35,598 nucleotides of DNA from assembly GCA_032718475.1 (NCBI GenBank), contig JAUCBJ010005561.1, forward strand, positions 1 through 35,598, given 5' to 3'. The notes under the pieces are model-generated. The model did no database searches, was not told the origin of the DNA, and saw only the letters and a list, made by a program, of their open reading frames with translations. A program made the position numbers and the translations under genes. Below, in pieces: positions 1 to 7,547 of the stretch. This DNA comes from Nemertoderma westbladi (lineage: Eukaryota > Xenacoelomorpha > Nemertodermatida > Nemertodermatidae). Numbering within the stretch: position 1 is the stretch's first letter; each line of letters begins with the position of its first letter.

Positions 1-321
1 ACAGGATAATTTCAGTTCAGTAGCTCGGGATTGGTCGAAATCAGAACTAACTCAACGCAGGGCTATGGGTAACTAGGGCAACCTTCCCAAGCCGGCTGGC
101 CAATCGAACATCTCAGATCCCTCCTAAAGGATTCCAACGCCTTGGAGGGGGGAACTGGTTAGCAAAGAAAACAAATCAGTCATATCCCAGAAAAACCTTT
201 ACAGTAGGTTTCAGAGTATTTTAGCGTATGGGGGAAAAACTGGGTTGCGGGGCGAAGGGCCAGTTACATCCCACAGAAGCTTTTACAACAATTCAAACCT
301 TCCCGCTATTTTAGATAATAA
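1..321. other. No gene recognised
   Basis: I see no convincing ORF or RNA gene here. The stretch is moderately GC-rich compared with what follows and holds two loosely similar segments, around 177-215 and 263-300, both with a 'cat-or-cac-ATCCCA-AGAA' like core, which may be a diverged short duplication. Confidence 0.4.
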
Positions 322-401
322 TTAAATAAATTGGAGATGAGCTGTTGCAACTGTAATTAATTTACATTACAGTTGCAACAGCTCATCTCCAATTTATTTA
401 A
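322..401. repeat. Perfect 36-bp inverted repeat (hairpin)
   Basis: Positions 322-357 and 366-401 are exact reverse complements of each other (36 bp, no mismatch) around an 8-nt loop (TAATTTAC). An arm this long and perfect is either a very recent palindromic element or fold-back insertion, or a structured RNA precursor such as a pre-miRNA-like hairpin. Perfect pairing without bulges argues more for a palindromic DNA element than for a conserved animal miRNA. Confidence 0.9.
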
Positions 402-910
402 CTAATATCACCTGGCAGCAATACTCGAGCTGAAAATTTATTTATTTGTACTTCCCTCCTGTTTCATTCACTCTAGCATACTTGATGCCTTTTCATCCGT
501 CAGGTCCGCTGTTAGAGATATAATATATGCAACTTAAAACTGCTGCCAGTTCAATGGAAGTGGATTATGTGGGAGTTTGAGTGTCAGGGGCTAGTGGCTG
601 AGCTGGATAGCGCTACTGATGAGGCCTGTTAGTTAGGCCTTACAAGAACATATGTTATAATGTTATAATTTTTAATAAAAGTAGATAATAACAAGTTATT
701 AACAACGGGTAACAGACGTTTCGGTCTATCTAAGACGTGTTGGCCTAGGACGGGGGGGGGGGGGGCTTATCAACTCTCGTCCCGGGGCACCATTACCTAC
801 CTAGCTAGCTATATAGTCTTAGCTATATAGGCTTTACTGTTGTTTGTTTCTGTTACCTTAATTAACCACAAATACATAAGGATTTTCTAAACTACTTTAT
901 ATCAACTTAC
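402..910. other. Non-coding stretch with a tRNA box-A-like site and a G14 tract
   Basis: No confident gene. Read on the minus strand, this would be the first intron of the secreted-peptide gene at 911-1024. A candidate acceptor (TTTTCAG at 430-436, minus) would join in phase 0 to a 12-codon exon with a C-C pair ending in a stop at 394-396, but this is speculative. Near 588-605 the plus strand reads TGGCTGAGCTGG, an excellent RNA polymerase III box A; no box B follows at the right distance, so at most a truncated tRNA-derived SINE. Confidence 0.35.
752..765. repeat. Poly(G) tract, G14
   Basis: Uninterrupted run of 14 G in AT-rich surroundings. It is one of eight G or C runs of 11 or more in the window. 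Confidence 0.95.
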
Positions 911-1024
911 CACACATGCGAGACATTCCTCGTCAGCTGTGATTTCACCTTCCGGTGCCATTCCTTTACATCGCAGTCCTATAGCAACCGTAACTAGCGT
1001 TGCGAAAATCAACAATTTTATCAT
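911..1024 (-). CDS. First coding exon of a small secreted cysteine-containing peptide (partial)
   Basis: Read on the minus strand, an ATG at 1024-1022 opens 38 codons. The first 16 residues (MIKLLIFATLVTVAIG) form a textbook signal peptide: a Lys near the start, a hydrophobic core and a small residue at the end. After it come LRCKG and, near the end, EECLACV, giving three cysteines. The frame runs exactly, in phase 0, into GTGTG|GTAAGT, a strong splice donor (GT at 910-909), so the gene continues at lower coordinates, probably within or beyond the window edge. The rest of the protein cannot be assigned with confidence. A short secreted cysteine-rich peptide (defence peptide, peptide hormone or toxin-like scaffold) fits, but I recognise no family. 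Too short to appear in a length-filtered ORF list. Confidence 0.6.
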
Positions 1025-1057
1025 TTTAATATTAATTGTAATTTATATTATTATGAT

Positions 1058-1067
1058 CTATATATAC
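1058..1067 (-). promoter_or_regulatory. Candidate TATA box for the secreted-peptide exon
   Basis: On the minus strand GTATATATAG lies 34 bp before the ATG of the 911-1024 exon. This would place transcription start only a few bases before the start codon, a very short leader. TATA-like strings are common in AT-rich DNA, so this is weak. Confidence 0.3.
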
Positions 1068-1528
1068 TTGATGTAATCTAGATAAAAGTATAATGTAGAA
1101 TTACTATCAATACATGGGAATATAATCTAACTTTATATCCCGCTGTTACTGTGATGTATAAGAACACGGTTAGACAACTGTTGATATGGTCTGTGAGCGA
1201 ATGGGTCTGAAATTGTACAGTGTTAATTTATTTGAAACAAGTAGGAAGTACAGTAGGTGGTGATAAATTTTCAGGCACATTGTAAGTTTTCGGAATTTAT
1301 ATTCTTTAAAAAAACTGTAATTCAATGATTAATATAATGGAAATTATGTTAAGGACGATTGTAATTATAATAAATAATTATATAATGAAAGAAAATAATG
1401 AAGTAAGATATTTCCTATCAGTCATTTTGAGCTGATAAACCAAGTTGATTGACGTAATTTCAATCTGTTCGCAGCAGAATTCTACCATAATTATATCACT
1501 CTTTTTTTATTGCTTCATTTATGGATTT
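1068..1528. other. AT-rich spacer
   Basis: No gene or clear repeat is seen. Short AT-rich runs dominate. Confidence 0.5.
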
Positions 1529-1702
1529 CCATAAATTAGTCATCCATTTCTATTCTGATTGGTTCCTTGATAGTCAGAAAGTATTGTACCGAACATTCGA
1601 AAATTGTACCAACATAATGCAAAGGTATTGTACTCAGCAGAAAAAAATGTTTCAATCTCATCTATCAATCAATCAGAATAGTAGTGAATGACTAAATTAT
1701 GG
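1529..1702. repeat. Imperfect inverted repeat, about 41-45 bp arms
   Basis: 1529-1573 and 1662-1702 pair as diverged reverse complements: CCATAAATTAGTCATCC on the left matches CCATAATTTAGTCATTC on the right read backwards, and both continue with CTATTCTGATTG. The 88-nt spacer carries three copies of a TTGTAC-containing string. This looks like a decayed MITE or fold-back element. Confidence 0.7.
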
Positions 1703-1751
1703 ACGCCTTTATACTGTAACTTATGAAAATAAAACTGTTTTTAGAAGTACT

Positions 1752-2230
1752 AAAGTGCTAACAAACAGCAGTCCTGCAATGGCAAAGTGCTAACTGTTTT
1801 AAAGTGCTAACCTAAAGTGCTAACACTCCCTGAAAAAAAGTTGTTAAGACAAGTTGACTACAATTTCGGGTTCCGATTGGCTCATTTCGAAGTGTTAGCA
1901 GTTTGACCCCTTTGCAAGCACAAATTAAAAACGTCAAATAGCAACAAATTTTAACAACTGCCCCCTAGCGACCAGATTCAGAATTACTGAAAAAGGTAAA
2001 GTGCTAACTGTTATCACTATAAAGTTTCTTCATAAGACATATTCTAAATGTTAACTCTTTAAGACAAATTTTGTTGTATAATTATTGCATAGCAAGCCAG
2101 ACCAGATGTTAGCGTTTTATAACTAAAAAAAATAACATCAATTTATTATTAATCGAGCCGAGATCACAAGAGGTAATTTTGAGTTTCTGAAATGAATAAT
2201 ACCGTCCAACAGAAAGCATAAAGTGCTAAC
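1752..2230 (+). repeat. Cluster of AAAGTGCTAAC motifs
   Basis: Six exact copies of AAAGTGCTAAC occur at 1752, 1784, 1801, 1814, 1998 and 2220, with looser relatives between them. The same motif in reverse orientation recurs at 6179-6472. No ORF underlies it. Confidence 0.8.
1967..1980 (-). promoter_or_regulatory. CTCF-core-like site
   Basis: The minus strand reads CGCTAGGGGGCAG, close to the known CTCF core (C-C-A/G-C-n-A-G-G-G-G-G-C). It relates to the GCCCTCTAGCGG motif found in the MITE family further along. Presence of a motif does not show occupancy. Confidence 0.3.
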
Positions 2231-2275
2231 ATTAGGACTATTCATATATTAAACATCTATGTCTTATGCAACTAC
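2161..2275. repeat. Dispersed direct repeat, copy A
   Basis: Diverged copy of the segment at 2718-2820. Shared landmarks in order: AGATCACAA, TTTCTGAAAT-A-ATAAT, CC-GTC-AACAGAAAG, AGTGCTAACAT and TGTCTTATG. The two copies flank the hAT-like MITE. Confidence 0.75.
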
Positions 2276-2292
2276 TGTACTTCATGGATTTC

Positions 2293-2536
2293 CAGATAGG
2301 GTGGGCTGGACGCAATAAAAATTCATCCCTCTCCAGGGGAAATTTGACGCAAATAACAGATGATTACCCTCAAAAATAAAACTGTAATCTATTCTATTGT
2401 GTTTAGTTTATTGTTTTGGTTAAAATAACGTGCCACTGTAACCTGCTTCTTTCCCTAAATTGAGAATTTAACATTGACGCGGGATATTAATTCGCCAAGG
2501 CGGGTTTTGCGTCCAGTCCCCCCCCCCCCCCCCCTG
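2293..2536. mobile_element. hAT-like MITE with a poly(C) run in its terminal repeat
   Basis: The left end reads CAGATAGGGTGGGCTGGACG and the right end, reversed, reads CAG, a run of 17 G, then ACTGGACGCAA. Both start with CAG and share CTGGACGCAA, and a weaker second match (GACGC or GCGTC near GAATTA/AAATT) lies further in. CAG-starting ends with GGACTGG-like strings are known from hAT transposons. TGGATTT occurs just outside both ends (2285-2291 and 2541-2547), close to but not exactly abutting. No transposase is encoded in the 244 bp. Confidence 0.55.
2518..2534. repeat. Poly(C) tract, C17
   Basis: Part of the right end of the hAT-like MITE; seems to have grown from a short GGGG in the terminal repeat. 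Confidence 0.95.
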
Positions 2537-2548
2537 TCTCTGGATTTG

Positions 2549-2717
2549 GTAGTAGTATCCAATATGGGTCTGTAAATTTATCGGGTTGCCATAATTAAAG
2601 GACCGGGCCTACCCGGATTGAAATTTAAATTGAAATATGGCAAGCAATCGTAACCATTTCTTTATTCCCATAATTAGAAATTATTATTATAATTATTATG
2701 CTTTTTATATTAACAAT
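2549..2717. other. AT-rich spacer
   Basis: No gene or repeat identified. Confidence 0.4.
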
Positions 2718-2820
2718 AGATCACAATATGACAATGTGTTTCTGAAATAAATAATTCCAGTCAACAGAAAGTATATAGTGCTAACATCAATACAAACATT
2801 CATTGTCTTATGTGTGTAAC
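2718..2820. repeat. Dispersed direct repeat, copy B
   Basis: Diverged partner of 2161-2275, containing the TAGTGCTAAC variant of the AAAGTGCTAAC motif at about 2777. Confidence 0.75.
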
Positions 2821-3240
2821 AACCCCCTTTGGTAGCCTGATAAATTAGCCAATGGAAACGCAGATATGTGGGACATAAAAGGAGCTCTGAAAGAAAATAA
2901 TAGGCGATTTAGTATGTCCTCCGCCTCCATGTATTCTATGTTTTGATTGTTATTTTAAACTCGAATGGCCGTGGTCTCGTTTTCGACAATTTATTTATTG
3001 CTACTGAGCGGTAAAACATCAGTTTTGTAATCTAAGGCACTAGTGCATTTTAGTCACACAACCCTCCAATTTTTTTTATATTATTAGCTTTTATATTATT
3101 TTATTAAATTCTCTATTTATTTTTAAATATTGTTCTAGAACGACAAATATAGAACGTTATAATATATTTTATTTATTTGTATGGAATTAATTTCGCACTA
3201 CCAAATCGCCAGGGCGACATATTTTCCAGCTGTATATCGC
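2821..3240. other. Non-coding spacer
   Basis: No supported gene. A 75-codon ORF starting at 3177 runs into the antisense LINE fragment and is not meaningful. A TTCTAGAA octamer lies at 3133-3140. Confidence 0.5.
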
Positions 3241-3294
3241 AGTGCGAGATTATTTCTCAGTATGTCCCTACGCCATACATTTTACTGTATTTCC
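3241..3294. repeat. 54-bp perfect direct repeat, left copy
   Basis: Identical over all 54 bases to 3551-3604. The two copies exactly bracket the LINE fragment, so this looks like a target-site duplication of unusual length. Confidence 0.9.
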
Positions 3295-3550
3295 TACTAC
3301 TAGGATCGGCATGCTGCATTGCAGCTGCATTTTTAAGAATGCTGTGCCGGCTTGTCAACAAAATTGCACCGCCACAACTCCCTATCACCCATGACATTTG
3401 CTAGATCATCCGCATCTTTAAGGCCAGTGTCCTTTAAGATGCGTCTCAAGAAAGTCATGGGCTGTCCACCATGCTTATTCACTCCATGAGGCTGCCAAAG
3501 TACAAGATTATGCACTGGCTGGTCCTCACGGCGAAAGCAATGTCCTGCAA
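3295..3550 (-). mobile_element. 5'-truncated RTE-like LINE tail (last ~75 codons and 3' end)
   Basis: The minus strand encodes about 60 continuous codons, including GVNKHGGQPMTFLRRIL, DADDLANVMGDRELWR and the terminal DKPAQHS. This is nearly identical to the C-terminus of the LINE at 27288-29560. It stops at the same TAGTAGTAG-type 3' end. It lacks the 25-bp duplication seen at 29278-29327 in that copy, so it derives from a different, healthier source. The 5' truncation and flanking perfect repeats are what target-primed reverse transcription leaves. Confidence 0.85.
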
Positions 3551-3604
3551 AGTGCGAGATTATTTCTCAGTATGTCCCTACGCCATACATTTTACTGTAT
3601 TTCC
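3551..3604. repeat. 54-bp perfect direct repeat, right copy
   Basis: Right partner of 3241-3294. After it the sequences diverge at once (TACTAC versus AGTAGG). Confidence 0.9.
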
Positions 3605-3755
3605 AGTAGGCCCCCTATATCCAGTATGTCACCGCGTCATTAATAGGCTGTTCTAGAAACTTTAAGTGCATAACTACTAATAATTCTACACAAATAAATA
3701 ATATAGTTATTGTTACATTATGTCAACTTAACAGCGTTCTGATGAAATACACGTA

Positions 3756-3782
3756 ACGCTGCAAAGTACTACTTTGCAGCGT
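3756..3782. repeat. 13-bp perfect palindrome
   Basis: ACGCTGCAAAGTA (3756-3768) and its exact complement (3770-3782) meet around a single C. It lies just inside the left end of the 3709-4662 element. Confidence 0.85.
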
Positions 3783-4187
3783 CGCGGCCTATAGGCACGG
3801 TGGGGCTGAACCAACGTTTTATAAAATAAAAATGCCCAAACTAACTGATTTCATTTTTTGGTATACTTTTTTTAACACCCTGGTTCCGACCCTGATATTT
3901 TAAAAATCTTTTGCCGGTGTCTTTTTCTTAAAATTACTAAATAAATTAGTAATACTATTTATAATAATGCTATATATATTATAAAAAATGCCCAGACAAA
4001 ATTATAGCATTTATCGTGAATTTAAATCAAACTGATTTCGTATCTGTTAATTTTATAATATTTAGTCGGTGTCTTTTAGAATAATTAAATAAATTAAATA
4101 TTAAATAATATTAATATTATATTAGTAAACTGGCTAATACTGTATATTCAATTGTAGTGAAGTCAACTTACCGTACTGCTATTGCAT
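3783..4187. other. AT-rich interior of the 3.7-4.66 kb element
   Basis: No ORF or RNA gene seen; long A/T runs. Confidence 0.5.
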
Positions 4188-4256
4188 TGATATTAGTATC
4201 ATTCGAACCGCCCATTGCCTAAATCGACCAGTGCGGTTCGAATGATACTAATATCA
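4188..4256. repeat. Perfect 24-bp inverted repeat
   Basis: 4188-4211 and 4233-4256 are exact reverse complements around a 21-nt loop. The arm contains TTCGAA and ends in ACCGC. It sits in the middle of the 3709-4662 element. Confidence 0.9.
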
Positions 4257-4366
4257 GTGCCAGAATACCAGTATACCAGAATGTATTATTTCCATTTATA
4301 TTAATGCGTGATTCTTTATTCAATAAAGCAGCACGTGTTTTCATAATGTGTGCGTTCAGTTTGAAC

Positions 4367-4419
4367 TGACGTGACTAGCTGCACAATGACGTGTCACAAT
4401 GACGTACGTACAATGACGT
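4367..4419 (+). promoter_or_regulatory. Cluster of four TGACGT (CRE half-site-like) motifs
   Basis: TGACGT occurs at 4367, 4387, 4400 and 4414, most with a following G (TGACGTG). The cluster is bracketed by mirrored CGTTCAGTT and AACTGAACG. CREB/ATF and bZIP proteins bind such sites. It lies about 400 bp upstream of the 4803 ORF, but it is also inside a mobile element, so regulatory use is only a possibility. Confidence 0.4.
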
Positions 4420-4697
4420 GACGAACTGAACGGTGACTCAGTTTGTTTCAGTCGACGACGGATCAAAGACTTATCATATTCATGCAGGAGATAACAACAA
4501 TAAACTTTAATTAGATATAAAAGTATAGCACCGGTAGGCCTACCTATTAATAATTTCCACTAATATTCGAAATAGTACATGATTAAAAAGTATAAATGGG
4601 TATCCATAAAATCCTTTCTTCACATACCGAACGCTGATACTGTAAGTTGACATAATGTAACAATTTTGAAAAAAATTCAAGTGTGGGGTTACCACCA
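4420..4697. other. Spacer upstream of the repeat ORF
   Basis: No gene. Contains a TGACTCA (AP-1-like) string at about 4434 and the right terminal repeat of the 3.7 kb element. Confidence 0.4.
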
Positions 4698-4714
4698 CCC
4701 CCCCCCCCCCCCCC
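4698..4714. repeat. Poly(C) tract, C17
   Basis: Run of 17 C followed by T and CCCC, about 90 bp upstream of the 4803 ORF. Confidence 0.95.
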
Positions 4715-4737
4715 TCCCCTTAAGACACCACGGCCAT

Positions 4738-4768
4738 TCTAGAAGAAAGATTTTCGGTCATTCTAGAA
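4738..4768. promoter_or_regulatory. Paired TTCTAGAA octamers (heat-shock-element-like)
   Basis: TTCTAGAA at 4738-4745 and 4761-4768, the first continuing as TTCTAGAAGAAAG. HSF binds alternating nGAAn/nTTCn blocks, which this matches in form. The pair ends 34 bp before the ATG of the repeat ORF. The octamer is over-represented across the window, so it may be a repeat-borne motif instead. Confidence 0.35.
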
Positions 4769-4802
4769 ATTAATATGAAATTTAAAATTTAAATTATTAA
4801 AA

Positions 4803-5456
4803 ATGGCGTTCAACGCAGGATTAATAAAGCGGAAAAGATATCCACTTCGAAGTAAAAAAAATATTGAGAACATTCCAAATGAGCCAGTTCCTGTATTAAT
4901 GGATGCAGTGGGTGGATGGGGTTGCGAGATTAACGGAGAAAAGACTCCACTTGACTCAGTGTCAATGCAGACTGTCGGTGAATCTGGTTGTACGATTGAC
5001 GGAGAAAAGACTCCACTTGACTCAGTGTCAATGCAGCCTGTCGGTGAATCTGGTTGTACGATTGACGGAGAAAAGACTCCACTTGACTCAGTGTCAATGC
5101 AGCCTGTCGGTGAATCAGGTTGCGTGATTGACGGAGAAAAGACTCCACTTGACTCAGTGTCAATGCAGCCTGTCGGTGAATCAGGTTGCGTGATTGACGG
5201 AGAAAAGACTCCACTTGACTCAGTGTCAATGCAGCCTGTCGGTGAATCTGGTTGCGCGACTGACGGAGAAAAGACTCCACTTGACTTAGTTTCAATGCAG
5301 CCTGTCGGTGAATCTGGTTGCGCGACTGACGGAGAAAAGACTCCACTTGACTTAGTTTCAATGCAGCCTGTCGGTGAATCTGGTTGCGTGATTGACGGAG
5401 AAAAGTACAGTATCTTATTAATTGTTATTGTTGTTTATTTATTGTTTATTGTGTAG
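4803..5456 (+). CDS. Hypothetical protein built of 22-residue tandem repeats
   Basis: The ORF encodes 217 residues. The start has a strong Kozak context (AAAATGG). Residues 1-30 are basic (KRKRYPLRSKK, nuclear-signal-like). Seven to eight copies of a 22-residue unit follow (GEKTPLDSVSMQPVGESGC plus three variable residues), then a hydrophobic tail (ILLIVIVVYLLFIV) that could be a tail anchor or just AT-rich read-out. The DNA unit is 66 bp, so every frame stays open across the array; a 143-codon ORF on the opposite strand is an automatic by-product. The units differ mostly at one three-residue patch (TID, VID, ATD) and at a few silent sites. I recognise no family. It may be a real gene, a minisatellite captured in frame, or part of an element. 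There is no signal peptide. Confidence 0.45.
   Translation: MAFNAGLIKRKRYPLRSKKNIENIPNEPVPVLMDAVGGWGCEINGEKTPLDSVSMQTVGESGCTIDGEKTPLDSVSMQPVGESGCTIDGEKTPLDSVSMQPVGESGCVIDGEKTPLDSVSMQPVGESGCVIDGEKTPLDSVSMQPVGESGCATDGEKTPLDLVSMQPVGESGCATDGEKTPLDLVSMQPVGESGCVIDGEKYSILLIVIVVYLLFIV
4920..5408. repeat. 66-bp minisatellite, about 7.4 units
   Basis: Unit begins GGAGAAAAGACTCCACTTGA. Units sort into neighbouring pairs sharing variants (TCTGGTTGTACG, TCAGGTTGCGTG, TCTGGTTGCGCG), which indicates recent local duplication. Most units carry the string TGACTCA. Confidence 0.95.
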
Positions 5457-6178
5457 TGTAAATATTAGTGTTTTAAATAAATTAAATATGTGTGTGTATA
5501 TTTTGTATATTGTAAATATTATCTATATATTGTAAATATTTTGTATATATTATAAATATTTTGTATATATTATAAATATTTTTTGTATATATTGTACATT
5601 TAAATCAAATTATTTTAATAGCATGAAAATGCGTAATAGCCACTGCAGCCATGTTACCAATTTACAATGGTGAATCCTTAATCCATTTAATTATTGCACA
5701 TAATCATCATAGGGCATCTGGAATATAATGTATTTTTGGGGTAGGCCTACCTCTGAATCCCCCCCCCCCCCCTCCCACATCAATAGATTCTACAAATCTC
5801 TATGAGATAGCACGAAATTAAAACAGATAACGCCCGCTCCAGATAGTACTGTATCAGATAAATAGTATGTTTTAGAATCAATTTGGGACTATATAATTGT
5901 CAAACAATCAAAATAACACTATAAGATAGATGTTCGGTAATATTACATAAATAATATTTATACTGTACTAACTGTACTAAAATTAATTTTTACTAAAAAC
6001 TGTACTAACTGTACTGAACTAAAATATACATTGTTGTACATTTATTTTAATTTGTATTTAAGAAAAAATATCTTGACGTTGTTGAAACTAAATAAATATT
6101 TAAAACAAATTTATTAAATATTTAGGACTTTTATAATATTATTCGATATCCTTTCAAATAACAAAGAACTGAGAATGA
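5457..6178. other. AT-rich spacer with TATATTGTAAATATT repeats
   Basis: 5490-5600 holds four to five short repeats of the form TATA-T-TGTAAATATTTTG. 5759-5772 is a C14 tract. Around 5965-6020 ACTGTACTAA is repeated. No gene is seen. Confidence 0.6.
5759..5772. repeat. Poly(C) tract, C14
   Basis: Run of 14 C followed by TCCC, after a TAGGCCTA-type octamer. Confidence 0.95.
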
Positions 6179-6472
6179 GTTAGCACTTTATGATTTGTGG
6201 TGTCTTGAAATATTCAACACAAAAACACATAATTATTATCTTTCCAAATATACAGATAGCTTTACTTCAAACTCCTAACTTTGCTAATATTAACTATTGT
6301 TATTGGTGTTTTTAGCAAGTTAGCACTTTAGAACTCTTGAGCCCTCTTGCGGGTGGTGCAGAATTGGTGTTGCTAAGTGTTACTAAATTCTGTTACTGAG
6401 TTAGCACATTAGTACTTTCAGAAATCACTGGTATGGTGTCACTTTACCAAGGAAATCCCGCGTTAGCACTTA
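6179..6472 (-). repeat. Reverse-oriented cluster of the AAAGTGCTAAC motif
   Basis: Copies on the minus strand at 6179-6189, 6319-6329 and (one base short) 6462-6471, plus a GTTAGCACATTAG variant near 6400. Mirrors the forward cluster at 1752-2230. The context matches only over the motif and a few neighbouring bases. Confidence 0.7.
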
Positions 6473-7011
6473 CAGACTTATGTGGTGCGTGCACAGTATT
6501 AAAATTATGGCAAAATTCTGCCATAGTAAATCTGGGCTAATTAACAATATTATTATTATCAATAAGGTGGAAGGAACGCGTTTTGTTAGAAATATTGTAT
6601 TTGAAATAAAAGTAAAAAATTGCTTATTCCCTATAAATAAGATGCGCTTTTTAGGGTAGTACACAGCACTATACCCCAAATACAGTAATTCAGATATTTT
6701 GTTTTGGTACGCATGCAAACATAGCATAGTTATAAATTCACAATTCCTTCTACCAACAACAAATACGGCTATAACAGCTTAACAATTACGCTAGCTCGTC
6801 TCTGGAATTCCCAGCCGATATCTACTAAAAAAATAAGAAATTTTTCAAAATCTAAATCCACTGTGTGAAGAGCACCTTCCTAAACAAATTTCATAGAGAC
6901 GAAGTAACTTAGTTTTAATCGTCGGCACACCATCTGTAAATCTACCCTGTCTGTGTTAACCTGTGTCATATTTGTTATTCGTTTATTAGTTACATTTACA
7001 GTATTATTATA
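6473..7011. other. No supported gene
   Basis: An 85-codon hydrophobic minus-strand ORF (6470-6727) is best explained by AT-rich composition. No other feature is seen up to the Tc1 end. Confidence 0.5.
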
Positions 7012-7222
7012 CAGTAGTGGCCAAAACAATAAGGCACCCATGCAAAAGTATTTTTTTCAATTTTTATTCTCCTTTTTATTCAACTTTTTATTCAATTGTT
7101 ATATTTATTGTCTATAATGTTTACTCTAATAGTACAAAATAGTACCTATTCCATAATCAGGTTAGACTTGTTTACTGCAGAAGTTAATATTGTCTAATAT
7201 TACTTAAAAATACTGAATACCA

Positions 7223-7306
7223 TCAATATTTCGTAGGGAAACCTTTATTTTTCAGCACAGCGGTAATACGGCTCGGCATGCTGTCAACTAGTTTTTTGCA
7301 GGTTAG
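7223..7306 (-). pseudogene. Tc1-like transposase C-terminal remnant (left half)
   Basis: On the minus strand the last codons read KLVDSMPSRITAVLKNKG then FPTKY and stop. This matches the conserved end of Tc1 transposases (SMPRR..AVI.AKGG.TKY). No DDE catalytic part remains. Confidence 0.8.
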
Positions 7307-7400
7307 TGTTATGATACTTCATCAGGGTTAGTATTGTTATCCTGTAGGAAGAAAATACTTTGAAAAAATTGTATATTGCATACATAGTCATACCAGTACT

Positions 7401-7436
7401 ATGCTGAAAAATAAGGGTTCATCTACGAAATATTAA
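7401..7436 (+). pseudogene. Tc1-like transposase C-terminal remnant (right half, inverted)
   Basis: The plus strand reads MLKNKGSSTKY and stop, the same transposase end as at 7223-7306 but in opposite orientation and diverged. It supports the head-to-head origin of the element. Confidence 0.7.
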
Positions 7437-7547
7437 ATTTATTCAGTATTATTAACTATATTAGAGAATATTAACTTATTAAGCAACAAAGTCTAATCAT
7501 ACAAATGGAATAAGTACGATTATGCAATCTTAAAGTCAACATTATAG

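Larger units (their letters stand above)
3709..4662. mobile_element. Non-autonomous DNA element with ~24-35 bp terminal inverted repeats
   Basis: 3709-3733 and 4639-4662 are inverted copies (TTGTTACATTATGTCAACTT then ACAG). Just inside both, CAGCGTTC recurs in the mirrored position, extending the match with a gap. The roughly 950-bp interior encodes no protein but holds two perfect hairpins and a cluster of TGACGT sites. The superfamily is not assignable from the ends. Confidence 0.55.

Noticed and set aside
595-650. Hammerhead-ribozyme-like CTGATGA followed by a GGCCT/AGGCC hairpin
   Set aside because: The conserved GAAA after stem II is absent (TTACAAG instead) and no stem I or III could be drawn.
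3177-3404. 75-codon plus-strand ORF
   Set aside because: It reads from unique DNA through the 54-bp repeat into the antisense LINE; the real coding signal is on the minus strand.
4930-5361. 143-codon minus-strand ORF with 22-residue repeats
   Set aside because: Shadow of the 66-bp minisatellite; starts and ends within the array with no unique flanks, unlike the plus ORF.
6470-6727. 85-codon hydrophobic minus-strand ORF
   Set aside because: AT-rich composition alone gives Ile/Leu/Phe-rich frames; no start context, signal or homology pattern supports it.
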